From assembly GCA_025141015.1 (NCBI GenBank), contig CP081098.1, forward strand, positions 547,501 to 611,500: a stretch of 64,000 bases of DNA, read 5' to 3'. Under the pieces are notes generated by a model. It had not been told where the DNA came from. It saw nothing but the letters and a program-made list of their open reading frames with translations, and made no database searches. The position numbers were made by a program, and so were the translations under genes. Each line of letters opens with the position of its first letter. Position 1 is the first letter of the stretch. This DNA comes from Rhodobacteraceae bacterium M382 (lineage in GTDB: Bacteria > Pseudomonadota > Alphaproteobacteria > Rhodobacterales > Rhodobacteraceae). This document shows, piece after piece, positions 56,290 to 64,000 of the stretch.

Positions 56290-58469
56290 GATGCGTTCCA
56301 CAGCGTGCGGGCGGCTTCGGTGATCGAGGCGCGCGAGGGCATGGTGGCGGCATAGGCGGGACCCGTGGCAATAAAGCTGTCTTGTGCAGCGATACGGGCG
56401 TGGGGCAAATCGGTCTGCTCGTGCAGCATAGCCATCAGAGCCTCGGACTGGCTACCTGTGGTTCTGCATTCATCAACCACCAGCACCTTTTCAGCACCAC
56501 CCAGAGCGGCCAGAACCCCCTCCAAAGGCAATGGTGCCAACCAGCGGAGATCAATGATCCGGGTTTCGATCCCTTGCGCCCGCAAGTCGGCAGCGGCCTG
56601 TGTGCTCAGATAGCGCCCATTCCCATAGGTCAGGATTGCCAGTGGTCCGTCACCTTCTACCCCGACTTCACCCAACCCGATCCGGCGATCCGGCTCAGGG
56701 TATGTGGACAGCCATCCGCCGTCCTTTTCGCCTATCAGGTCGCGCATCGGGTACAGCGCGATAGGCTCCACCATCACCACAACGCGCTGCTCTTCCCGCG
56801 CCAGACGTACACATTCGCGCATCATCATCGCGGCGTCGTCACCGCGCGAAGGGCAGGCGATTACCACGCCTGGAATATCGCGCAGCACCGCGAGAGAATT
56901 GTCATTGTGGAAATGCCCGCCAAACCCCTTTTGATAGCCAAGGCCCGCAATGCGCATCACCATCGGGTTGGTGAACTGACCATTGGAGAAAAACGACAGG
57001 GTTGCCGCCTCGCCGCGCAATTGGTCTTCGGCGTTATGCAGATAGGCCAGAAATTGGATTTCCGGCATTGGGATGAACCCGTTGTGCGCCATGCCGATGG
57101 CCAAACCCAGAATTGACTGCTCGTCCAGCAGCGTGTCGATCATCCGGTCAGGACCAAAGCGGTCAACCAGCTTTTGGGTGACACCGTAAACGCCGCCCTT
57201 GCGGCCCACATCTTCGCCCATCATGACGATCTCACGATGCTCCAGCATCAGATCGGTCAATGCCCAGTTCAGCAGCTTATTCATTGGCTGCGGATTGCCG
57301 AGTTGTTTGTAATCGGATCCAAAGGCCACAGCGCGGGCATCTTCGGACGGGCCGTTCGACGGTATGCAGTCCCGCATGGGGGGGATGATCGAAGCCATGA
57401 CATCAGATGCGGTTTTCAGGCGGGGCCGTTTGACCGCTTCTGTGGCCACACGGGTGCATTGATCCTCGGCCTCTTGATAGATTGCCAGAATCTGTTCGGC
57501 ATTCAGCACCCCCTGTTCGATCAACAGCCGGGCTGAATGCAGCAATGGATCGTCTGCTTCCCAGCCTTCGAACAGCTCCTTGGACAGATAGGCCTGCTGC
57601 AAATCCGACCCGGCATGACCGTAAAGCCGCACCAATGTCAGGTGCAGAAAGGCCGGTTTGCGCCGTGTGCGCACATAGTCTGCGGCCTCCTTTGCCACGC
57701 GATAGGTGTCATACAGATCCAATCCATCGGCATGGAAATATTTAAGCCCGGGTTTGTTTTCATAATTGGCCGCCACCCATCCGCGCGGGGTGCGGGTGGA
57801 AATACCGATGCCGTTGTCTTCGCAGACAAAGAGCAGAGGCAGCGGCACCGATTGATATGACGTCCAGCAGGCCGTGTTGATAGCGCCCTGTGCGGTCGAG
57901 TGGTTCGAAGAGGCATCGCCAAAGGAGCACATGACAATACTGTCATCCTCCAGCACCCGATGTTCCGGAGTTTGGCGTTTGGCGAGCCCTACGGAATAGG
58001 CCGCCCCGACGGCCTTGGGCAGGTGGCTGGCGATGGTCGAGGTCTGTGGCGGTATGTTCAGGGATCTGGAGCCAAGCACCTTGTGGCGCCCACCGGAAAT
58101 CGGATCCTCGGTCGAGGTCGAAAAGCTGAGCAACATATCCCAGGCGGGGGTGGTGCCAGGTACCTGCGCAGACCGCATGGTCTGAAAGGCTCCATCGCGG
58201 TAATGCAGAAATGCCATGTCACTGGGCCGCAATGCCGAGGCCACTGCCGCCATACCTTCATGCCCCGAGGACCCGATGGTGTAATAACCCTGACCGGCGG
58301 CCTGCATTTTGCGTGATCGGCGGTCGAGATTTCGGCTCAGGCACTGGGCCCGGAAAATCGCCACGGCGTCCGTGTCGGACAGGGGGCCGGACGGTGCAGC
58401 ACCAGAGGGGAGATGACCCGTGGTGAGTTTGTCACGAAAGGCCTGATCGACAATGTCGGCACGATCCAT
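56286..58469 (-). CDS. Fused E1 alpha-beta 2-oxoacid dehydrogenase
   Basis: 727 aa, BCKDH/PDH-type E1 with alpha (about 1-355) and beta (about 385-727) in one chain. Alpha half: GSSGHEGMAAVASAL, HYRDGAF and the ThDP motif from GDASSN at 184-189 to EDN near 219. Beta half: GEDVGRKGGVYGVT, then DEQSILGLAIGMAHNG and IALYPMRDL. No E2 lipoyl or E3 gene is adjacent, unlike most such operons. Decarboxylates a 2-oxoacid; branched-chain, pyruvate or oxoadipate-like substrates are possible. It lies between an aminotransferase and a FabD-like acyltransferase gene, all coupled or close. Confidence 0.9.
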   Translation of the reverse strand: MDRADIVDQAFRDKLTTGHLPSGAAPSGPLSDTDAVAIFRAQCLSRNLDRRSRKMQAAGQGYYTIGSSGHEGMAAVASALRPSDMAFLHYRDGAFQTMRSAQVPGTTPAWDMLLSFSTSTEDPISGGRHKVLGSRSLNIPPQTSTIASHLPKAVGAAYSVGLAKRQTPEHRVLEDDSIVMCSFGDASSNHSTAQGAINTACWTSYQSVPLPLLFVCEDNGIGISTRTPRGWVAANYENKPGLKYFHADGLDLYDTYRVAKEAADYVRTRRKPAFLHLTLVRLYGHAGSDLQQAYLSKELFEGWEADDPLLHSARLLIEQGVLNAEQILAIYQEAEDQCTRVATEAVKRPRLKTASDVMASIIPPMRDCIPSNGPSEDARAVAFGSDYKQLGNPQPMNKLLNWALTDLMLEHREIVMMGEDVGRKGGVYGVTQKLVDRFGPDRMIDTLLDEQSILGLAIGMAHNGFIPMPEIQFLAYLHNAEDQLRGEAATLSFFSNGQFTNPMVMRIAGLGYQKGFGGHFHNDNSLAVLRDIPGVVIACPSRGDDAAMMMRECVRLAREEQRVVVMVEPIALYPMRDLIGEKDGGWLSTYPEPDRRIGLGEVGVEGDGPLAILTYGNGRYLSTQAAADLRAQGIETRIIDLRWLAPLPLEGVLAALGGAEKVLVVDECRTTGSQSEALMAMLHEQTDLPHARIAAQDSFIATGPAYAATMPSRASITEAARTLWNAS

Positions 58470-58480
58470 GTCTGGTTTCC

Positions 58481-59680
58481 TTACTTGAGTTCGGCTGTTG
58501 CTGCAGCGATCCGGCGCAGACCTTCGCGCAGCTCCGCTTTGGAGTAGGCATAGGACAGGCGGAAGTACCCAGGCAATCCAAAGGCCCGTCCGGGAACCAA
58601 GGCCACCAAGGCTTCGTCCAGAAGATAGCTGCAGTAATCCGCGTCGGTTTCGATGGTTTTCCCCTGCGGCGTGACTTGGCCAAAAACGCCGCTACAGGAC
58701 GGGAAGACATAAAAAGCCCCGGATGGTTCCGGACAGATCAACCCGTCGATCGCATTCAATCCGTGAACAACCAAATCGCGACGGGCACGGAATTCGGTGC
58801 TGCGGGTTTCCAAATGGTCCTGTGGGCCGGTCAGAGCCGCGACGCTGGCCGCCTGTGCGATCGAACACGCGCCTGATGTCGATTGCCCCTGGATGGCTGT
58901 CATTGCCTTGATCAGCGGCACCGGGCCGATGCCCCAGCCGATGCGCCAGCCGGTCATGGCGTAAGCTTTGGATACACCATTGACGATCAGCGTCCGGTCG
59001 GCCAGATCGGGGGCGGCGTTGCGAAAACTGGTGAAGGGTACATAAGCAATGTGCTGGTAGATCTCATCCGCCAAAATCCATACATGCGGATAGCGACGTA
59101 GCACGTCGGCCAGTGCTCTAAGCTGATCGGCCGAATACATGACACCGGATGGGTTTCCCGGTGAATTCAACATCAGCCACCGAGTTTTGTCGGTGATCGC
59201 CATTTCTAGCGCTTCGGGTGTCAGGAGAAACCCGGATGACGCCGGGCAGGGGACCGACACCAAAGTTGCCTCACAAAAGTCGATGATGTCCGAGTAGCTG
59301 GTCCAATAGGGAGCAGGTACGATCACCTCATCGCCGGGATCCACGGTGGCGAGGAGCGCGTTGGACAGAACCTGTTTGGCACCGGTCGAAATGAGGACCT
59401 CTGCCGGGTCAGTTGCAAACCCTGCCTGATCGGCCACCGCCTGACGCAATGCGGGAGTGCCTTGGGTCGAGGTATACCTGGTGTCCCCACGCAATGCCGC
59501 CTGATGGGCCGCCTCGATCACGTGATCGGGTGTCGGGAAATCCGGCTCGCCAGTTCCAAAAGTCAAAACCGGTTTTCCTGCTGCCCTCAGCGCCTCGGCG
59601 GCATCAGAGACATGTGCAATTTCGCTAAGGTTCAGGGCGCTGGCCCGGTGTGATCGGCGGAAGTCGGCGATGTTTGTCAT
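58481..59680 (-). CDS. Class I aminotransferase (aspartate-aminotransferase-like)
   Basis: 399 aa from ATG 59680. Fold-type I PLP enzyme: LTFGTGEPDFPTPDHV, ISTGAKQVLSNAL, LNSPGNPSGVMY, ILADEIYQHIAYV, and the Schiff-base lysine in NGVSKAYAMTGWRIGWG. It matches the Ib aspartate/broad-specificity aminotransferases. In this context it could supply the 2-oxoacid for the E1 protein encoded 11 bp downstream. Divergent from a LysR gene, which is likely its regulator. Confidence 0.92.
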   Translation of the reverse strand: MTNIADFRRSHRASALNLSEIAHVSDAAEALRAAGKPVLTFGTGEPDFPTPDHVIEAAHQAALRGDTRYTSTQGTPALRQAVADQAGFATDPAEVLISTGAKQVLSNALLATVDPGDEVIVPAPYWTSYSDIIDFCEATLVSVPCPASSGFLLTPEALEMAITDKTRWLMLNSPGNPSGVMYSADQLRALADVLRRYPHVWILADEIYQHIAYVPFTSFRNAAPDLADRTLIVNGVSKAYAMTGWRIGWGIGPVPLIKAMTAIQGQSTSGACSIAQAASVAALTGPQDHLETRSTEFRARRDLVVHGLNAIDGLICPEPSGAFYVFPSCSGVFGQVTPQGKTIETDADYCSYLLDEALVALVPGRAFGLPGYFRLSYAYSKAELREGLRRIAAATAELK

Positions 59681-59698
59681 GCTGTTTCGCAATACTTT

Positions 59699-59715
59699 CT
59701 GACGGTTTGAGTCAG
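59699..59715. promoter_or_regulatory. Candidate LysR binding palindrome
   Basis: ctgac (59699-59703), seven bases, gtcag (59711-59715), between the divergent aminotransferase and LysR starts. This fits a short LysR-type dyad, but the arms are only 5 bp, so chance is quite possible. A direct repeat, tggaatg, follows at about 59754-59760 and 59772-59778. Confidence 0.3.
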
Positions 59716-59783
59716 CGTATCTTTACTTGACAGGCAAGGAAATCGAAGTTCTGGAATGGATGCATTACAAAATGGAATGACAA

Positions 59784-60665
59784 ATGCCCCGTGCCCGCCG
59801 GTTTACCCCACCAATGTCCTGGTTGTCCGCATTTGAAACCGTGGCGCGTTTGGGGTCGGTCACAGATGCTGCGCGCGAAATGGATCTGACCCAGGGGGCT
59901 GTCAGCCGTCAGGTGCAAAAGCTGGAGGATGCGGTGCAAGTGCCGTTGTTTCAGCGCGATCGCAAGCGCATGATGCTCACACCCCAGGGAGCAGCCTATG
60001 CCGAACAGGTGCGTGCGGCAGTCAATCAAATCGCTGCCGCGACGATAGCGCTACAGGCGAATCCCTTGGGTGGGGCACTGAATCTGGCCATACTGCCCGC
60101 TTTTGGTGCCCATTGGCTGGCACCGCGTTTGCCCGGATTTTTGCAGGCCCATCCCGGGATTACCTTGAACCTGGGGACCCGAACCGACCCCTTTGATTTC
60201 ACGCAAGAGACCTTCCACGGTGCGATTCACTTTGGACAGGATGACTGGCCCGATACCGAAGCGTTGAAACTGTGGGACGAACAGGTTGTGGCGGTCATGT
60301 CGCCGGATTTGGAGGTGGCGGACATGGAGTCGCTGTCGCATCTGCCGCGGCTGCAACTGGCGTCGCGCCCTTGGGCCTGGGATCAATGGTTTTCCGCGCA
60401 GGGGCTGGTGGCGACAGGGGCTCCGGCCATGGTTCTGGACCAATTCGCAACCATGGCGCAGGCGGCGCAATCGGGTTTGGGGGTGGCGTTGATGCCGGAC
60501 TATCTGGTGGGCAAGGATCTGCAAGACGGGCGATTGATTGCCATGCCCGGAGCCGCCAGGGTCAGCGTCGGTAGCTATTATCTGGTTTGGCCCCGGGCCG
60601 GTCGGGATTATCCGGCATTGCAGGCCTTGCGCGATTGGCTGACCACGTTATGCAAAGAGACATGA
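59784..60665 (+). CDS. LysR-family regulator (GcvA-like) near the lysine genes
   Basis: 293 aa. N-terminal HTH: MSWLSAFETVARLGSVTDAAREMDLTQGAVSRQVQKLEDAVQVPLFQRDRKRM, then an effector domain with LNLAILPAFGAHWLAPRLPGFLQAHPGI. Divergent from the aminotransferase/E1/acyltransferase operon, so that is the probable target. Its stop overlaps the Lrp start as ATGA, so the two regulators are translated together. Confidence 0.9.
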   Translation: MPRARRFTPPMSWLSAFETVARLGSVTDAAREMDLTQGAVSRQVQKLEDAVQVPLFQRDRKRMMLTPQGAAYAEQVRAAVNQIAAATIALQANPLGGALNLAILPAFGAHWLAPRLPGFLQAHPGITLNLGTRTDPFDFTQETFHGAIHFGQDDWPDTEALKLWDEQVVAVMSPDLEVADMESLSHLPRLQLASRPWAWDQWFSAQGLVATGAPAMVLDQFATMAQAAQSGLGVALMPDYLVGKDLQDGRLIAMPGAARVSVGSYYLVWPRAGRDYPALQALRDWLTTLCKET

Positions 60666-61093
60666 TGGACTTGCTCGACCGAAAAATAATCGCGGAGTTG
60701 CAACGCAATGCCCGCGAATCCACCACCAAGATCGCCACCAAGCTGGGCGTTGCGCGCACCACTGTGCATGAACGTATCAGCCGCATGGAGGACCGTGGCG
60801 TCATCGCTGGGTATTCCGTGGTGCTGCAGGAACATCCCGAAGGCCACAAGGTGCAGGTGGTGGTTATGGCCGAGGTCCAGCAAAAAGAAACCCGGCGGAT
60901 CATCAAGCGGTTGGAAACCTATCCCGAGGTGCGACAATGCCTGTCTATCAACGGTGAGTTTGACCTGATTATCTGTGCCGAAGCCCCGCGGATCGAAGAC
61001 CTGGATATTCTGGTCGATGAAATCGCGGCGATTCCTGGCGTGGTTCGCACCAATACCAACGTGATTTTTGGCCGACGGATTGACCGCATCTGA
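60662..61093 (+). CDS. Lrp/AsnC-family regulator
   Basis: 143 aa from ATG 60662, coupled to the LysR gene by ATGA overlap. N-terminal HTH: MMDLLDRKIIAELQRNARESTTKIATKLGVARTTVHERISRMEDRGVIAGYSV. The C-terminal RAM domain has KVQVVVMAEVQQKETRRIIKRL and INGEFDLIICAEAPRIEDLDILVDEIAAIPGVVRTNTNVIFGRRI. It precedes the lysine dehydrogenase gene and probably senses lysine or a pathway intermediate, binding the array at 61092-61146. Confidence 0.93.
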   Translation: MMDLLDRKIIAELQRNARESTTKIATKLGVARTTVHERISRMEDRGVIAGYSVVLQEHPEGHKVQVVVMAEVQQKETRRIIKRLETYPEVRQCLSINGEFDLIICAEAPRIEDLDILVDEIAAIPGVVRTNTNVIFGRRIDRI

Positions 61094-61146
61094 CGAATTG
61101 ACGGAAATTTCGTCGAATTGACGAAATGAGGACTCGTTTCGTCAAT
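61092..61146 (+). promoter_or_regulatory. Putative Lrp operator array upstream of the lysine dehydrogenase gene
   Basis: Repeated tgacg half-sites: tgacga, ttgacggaaa, tttcgtc and ttgacgaaa in direct or inverted order, finishing with a perfect 10-bp palindrome, attgacgaaa (61117-61126) and tttcgtcaat (61137-61146). It lies in the 114-bp gap between the Lrp stop and the dehydrogenase start, a natural place for Lrp-family control. Site assignment is inference. Confidence 0.65.
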
Positions 61147-61207
61147 CTGGTCGCTACAAACTGAACATCTCATCCGCCACCCTTTTTGCAATAAAAGGAG
61201 ATGTGCG

Positions 61208-62314
61208 ATGCATTGGAACATTTGTGTAGTCGGCGCGGGCAAGATCGGTCAGATGATCGCGACGCTGCTGAAAACGTCGTCCAACTACTCTGTCACTGTG
61301 GCGGACCATGATCTGGCCGCGCTGGGCGCGATCAACAAATTGGGGATCGCCACTAAACAGATCGACGCCAAGGATGAGGCAGGGCTGGCCGAAGGGCTAA
61401 AGGGGTTTGACGCAGTTGTTTCTGCAGCGCCATTCTTTTTGACCCCCGCGATTGCTGCGGCTGCCAAGCGTGCTGGTGCGCATTACTTTGACCTGACCGA
61501 AGATGTCGCAGCGACCAATGCGGTACGCGATCTGGCCGCCAACAGCGAAACAGCATTCATGCCGCAATGTGGGCTGGCGCCTGGATTTGTCGGTATCGCC
61601 GGAGCGGCGCTGGCTGCGGAATTCGATACGCTGGACACCCTGCACATGCGGGTGGGGGCGCTGCCGCTTTATCCGACCAATGCGCTGAAATACAATCTGA
61701 CCTGGTCGACTGATGGGTTGATCAACGAATACTGCAATTCCTGCGATGCCATTGTGAACGGCAAGCTGGTCAAGACCGCCCCGCTCGAAGACTATGAGAT
61801 CCTCGGTCACGACGGCGTGGAATACGAATGCTTCAACACTTCGGGCGGTTTGGGCACGTTGCCTGAAACCCTGGATGGCAAGGCGCGCGCGGTATCCTAT
61901 CGGTCGATCCGTTATCCGGGTCATCGCGACATACTGAAATTGTTGCTCACTGATCTGGGGCTTGAACGGCGTCGCGATCTGCTGAAAGAGATCTTTGAAA
62001 CCGCGCTGCCCCGTACCGATCAGGATGTGGTTTTGGTCTATTGCACGGCGCGCGGGCAGATCGACGGCCAGCTGCGCGAAAAAAGCCTGATCAACAAATC
62101 CTTTGCCCGAACCATCAATGGACAGGTCTGGAGTGCCATTCAGGTGACCACGGCAGCCGGAGTTTTGGGCGTTGTTGACCTGATGCGAACCGGCGGACTG
62201 CCCGCGTCCGGATTTGTGCGCCAGGAACAGGTGCAGCTCTCGACCTTCCTGGAAACCGAATTTGGCCAGCTGTACCGCGCTGGCGACATCACCCAACTGA
62301 ACAAGGCGGCCTGA
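61208..62314 (+). CDS. L-lysine 6-dehydrogenase (saccharopine-dehydrogenase-like)
   Basis: 368 aa. Rossmann motif [15 protein letters not shown], then the Sacchrp_dh_NADP-type layout with [29 protein letters not shown] and [33 protein letters not shown]. This is the lysine 6-dehydrogenase pattern known in some alphaproteobacteria: L-lysine to 2-aminoadipate-6-semialdehyde with NAD(P). The paired ALDH7-type gene immediately downstream (3 bp) makes this assignment strong. aaggag site upstream of ATG 61208. Confidence 0.9.
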   Translation: MHWNICVVGAGKIGQMIATLLKTSSNYSVTVADHDLAALGAINKLGIATKQIDAKDEAGLAEGLKGFDAVVSAAPFFLTPAIAAAAKRAGAHYFDLTEDVAATNAVRDLAANSETAFMPQCGLAPGFVGIAGAALAAEFDTLDTLHMRVGALPLYPTNALKYNLTWSTDGLINEYCNSCDAIVNGKLVKTAPLEDYEILGHDGVEYECFNTSGGLGTLPETLDGKARAVSYRSIRYPGHRDILKLLLTDLGLERRRDLLKEIFETALPRTDQDVVLVYCTARGQIDGQLREKSLINKSFARTINGQVWSAIQVTTAAGVLGVVDLMRTGGLPASGFVRQEQVQLSTFLETEFGQLYRAGDITQLNKAA

Positions 62315-62317
62315 GAC

Positions 62318-63832
62318 ATGAAAGATACAGTCATGACACCACACACCCTTTTTGCAAATCTGGGCCTGACCGAGGCCGAACTGACAGGCGGCACGCTGAC
62401 CGTGCATTCGCCCATCGACGGGCGCGCATTGGCGGATCTCCACGAAACGCCTGCGTCCGACATGGATGCAATTCTGGCGCGCTCCAAAGCCGCGTTTAAG
62501 GCATGGCGCATCGTCCCGGCACCGCGCCGCGGAGAGCTGATCCGCCTGCTGGGCGAAGAGTTGCGCGCCGCCAAAGATGACCTGGGAGCCCTGGTCAGCT
62601 GGGAGGCCGGCAAGATCACGTCCGAAGGCCTGGGCGAAGTGCAGGAGATGATCGACATCTGTGACTTTGCCGTCGGTCTGTCGCGCCAGCTGTATGGCCT
62701 GACCATCGCCAGCGAACGTCCCGGCCATCGGATGATGGAAACCTGGCAACCGGCCGGTCCGGTTGGTGTGATTTCGGCCTTTAACTTCCCGGTTGCGGTC
62801 TGGTCGTGGAATGCGGCGCTGGCGCTGGTCTGCGGCGATCCGGTGATCTGGAAACCCTCCGAGAAATCACCTCTGACCGCCCTGGCTTGCCAAAAGATCT
62901 TTGATCGTGCTCTGGCACGGTTCGGGGATGCGCCGGATGGGTTGTTGCAAACTCTGATCGGTGGGGCGGACCTGGGCAAGTCGCTGGTTGCGAGCGAAGA
63001 TGTCCCGATCATTTCGGCAACCGGTTCGACCCGGATGGGCCGTGCAGTGGCACCGGTTGTGGCGGAACGATTTGGCAAATGTATTCTGGAATTGGGCGGC
63101 AACAATGCGATGATCGTCGGCCCCTCGGCAGATCTGGAAATGGCCGTGCGGGCCATCGTGTTCTCGGCTGTCGGCACCGCCGGTCAGCGCTGCACCACCC
63201 TGCGCCGTCTGATCGTGCATAATTCCATCCGAGAGGACCTGGTTGCACGCTTGAAAAAGGCCTATGCTGGCCTGCCCGTTGGAAACCCGTTGGAAGAGGG
63301 TACCCTGGTCGGTCCCTTGGTTGATGCAGAGGCCGGCGCGGCCATGACGGCGGCGCTGGACGCGGCCCGCGTCGAAGGCGGCACCGTTCATGGTGGCAAT
63401 CGCGTTACCAAAGGCTTGCCAGCCAATGGTGTCTACATGGAACCGGCGATCGTTGAAATGCCGGGTCAAAGCGCGACGGTCAAAGCCGAGACCTTTGCCC
63501 CGATCCTTTATGTGTTGGGGTATGACGAGTTCGCGCACGCGCTGGATCTGCAAAATGATGTGCCCCAGGGTCTCAGCTCCTGTGTGTTCACCCTGAACAT
63601 GCGCGAAGCCGAAGAGTTCCTGTCTCCGGCTGGTTCGGACTGTGGTATTGCCAATGTCAACATTGGTCCGTCTGGTGCAGAAATCGGTGGTGCCTTTGGC
63701 GGCGAGAAGGAAACCGGAGGCGGACGTGAAAGCGGTTCGGATGCTTGGAAATCCTATATGCGTCGCCAGACAAATACGGTGAATTATTCAGCAGAATTAC
63801 CCTTGGCGCAGGGTGTCAAATTTGACATCTGA
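62318..63832 (+). CDS. amaB: ALDH7-type aminoadipate-semialdehyde dehydrogenase
   Basis: 504 aa aldehyde dehydrogenase. Catalytic Cys292 in GTAGQRCTTLRR, general base Glu258 in ILELGGNN, and the ALDH7-specific C-terminal segment GEKETGGGRESGSDAWKSYMRR. The N-terminal domain has the expected NFP-VAVWSW block. It oxidises 2-aminoadipate-6-semialdehyde (or its cyclic form) to 2-aminoadipate. Paired with lysine 6-dehydrogenase in a two-gene operon; an internal ATG five codons in is an alternative start. Confidence 0.92.
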   Translation: MKDTVMTPHTLFANLGLTEAELTGGTLTVHSPIDGRALADLHETPASDMDAILARSKAAFKAWRIVPAPRRGELIRLLGEELRAAKDDLGALVSWEAGKITSEGLGEVQEMIDICDFAVGLSRQLYGLTIASERPGHRMMETWQPAGPVGVISAFNFPVAVWSWNAALALVCGDPVIWKPSEKSPLTALACQKIFDRALARFGDAPDGLLQTLIGGADLGKSLVASEDVPIISATGSTRMGRAVAPVVAERFGKCILELGGNNAMIVGPSADLEMAVRAIVFSAVGTAGQRCTTLRRLIVHNSIREDLVARLKKAYAGLPVGNPLEEGTLVGPLVDAEAGAAMTAALDAARVEGGTVHGGNRVTKGLPANGVYMEPAIVEMPGQSATVKAETFAPILYVLGYDEFAHALDLQNDVPQGLSSCVFTLNMREAEEFLSPAGSDCGIANVNIGPSGAEIGGAFGGEKETGGGRESGSDAWKSYMRRQTNTVNYSAELPLAQGVKFDI

Positions 63833-63883
63833 AACACAGCGAACACAGCCCATCTGGGTTGAATGAGCTTTACCTCGTAAATG

Positions 63884-63921
63884 CTGCCGTCCTGATTCCA
63901 TCGGGGCGGCAGTTATTTTTT
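63884..63921 (+). terminator. Rho-independent terminator after amaB
   Basis: ctgccgtcc (63884-63892) pairs with gggcggcag (63904-63912) with one G-U pair, then ttatttttt. Ends the lysine-degradation operon. Confidence 0.85.
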
Positions 63922-63941
63922 GGGGGGCGGTACCGGTAACC

Positions 63942-63964
63942 CAGCGCCTCTTTTGGAGGCGCTG
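63942..63964. other. Hairpin near the window end
   Basis: cagcgcctc (63942-63950), loop ttttg, gaggcgctg (63956-63964), a perfect 9-bp stem. No U-run is seen on either side within the window; it may belong to a gene beyond 64000. Confidence 0.4.
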
Positions 63965-64000
63965 CCAGGCCCAACGGTTTTGATTGCATCGCAGATGCGC

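Noticed and set aside
61397-62749. 450-codon minus-strand frame opposite lysine dehydrogenase and amaB
   Set aside because: It runs across two well-supported coding genes and their 3-bp junction and has no recognisable motif.

Overview
The window looks like chromosomal DNA of a marine alphaproteobacterium of the family Rhodobacteraceae (Roseobacter group). The reasons are the gene order mutY / DUF721 / dsbA-like, the short Kdo-transferase next to lpxK, the lineage-typical DUF2125 and DUF3576 proteins, a Rhodobacterales-type porin, and extensive glycine-betaine/dimethylglycine and lysine catabolism genes. I see no phage, plasmid, IS element or CRISPR. Organism assignment is by pattern recognition, not by a database search.

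Layout. 1-3587: the end of an rRNA operon (tail of the 16S-23S spacer, a complete 23S, 5S), with no tRNA after the 5S. 3977-12355: base-excision repair (mutY), a DciA-like DUF721 protein, a periplasmic DsbA-like thioredoxin, then a minus-strand run pmbA, inositol-monophosphatase-like, waaA and lpxK (lipid A/Kdo assembly), and a DUF2125 exported protein. 12488-16675: a three-gene SDR/enoyl-CoA hydratase/VOC operon, a small HNH gene that seems to carry a premature stop, a HI0933-like flavoprotein and a GST. 16755-21488: housekeeping genes holA, lptE, leuS and a DUF3576 lipoprotein. 21799-30235: porin, yggS, an L,D-transpeptidase-like protein, ribA, an OmpR-type regulator, xth, a CnoX/YbbN-like thioredoxin-TPR protein, a Lon-N-like protein, a Trm112-like protein and ubiH. 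30325-38632: amidase, class I aminotransferase, ftsK, lolA, an SLT lipoprotein, an AEC transporter and hspQ. After an unexplained 620-bp gap comes a STAS/RsbW-like partner-switch pair, then a thiolase and a free-methionine-sulfoxide reductase.

Two catabolic islands close the window. 42020-50800: a cupin-XRE regulator behind a double palindromic operator, LysE and GFA proteins, two dimethylglycine-dehydrogenase paralogues, a homocysteine S-methyltransferase and a GbdR-like AraC regulator. Together they read as demethylation of betaine and dimethylglycine with delivery of C1 units to folate or homocysteine. 55255-63832: an aminotransferase, a fused E1 2-oxoacid dehydrogenase and a FabD-like acyltransferase with an altered substrate pocket, divergent from a LysR gene, an Lrp gene, lysine 6-dehydrogenase and an ALDH7-type aminoadipate-semialdehyde dehydrogenase. 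The last two form a clear lysine-to-2-aminoadipate route, preceded by an array of putative Lrp half-sites.

The least explained items are the FabD-like protein paired with an E1 that has no E2 nearby, the nonsense codon in the HNH gene, the double operator of the cupin regulator, the structured leader before the methyltransferase, and the 38633-39252 gap.
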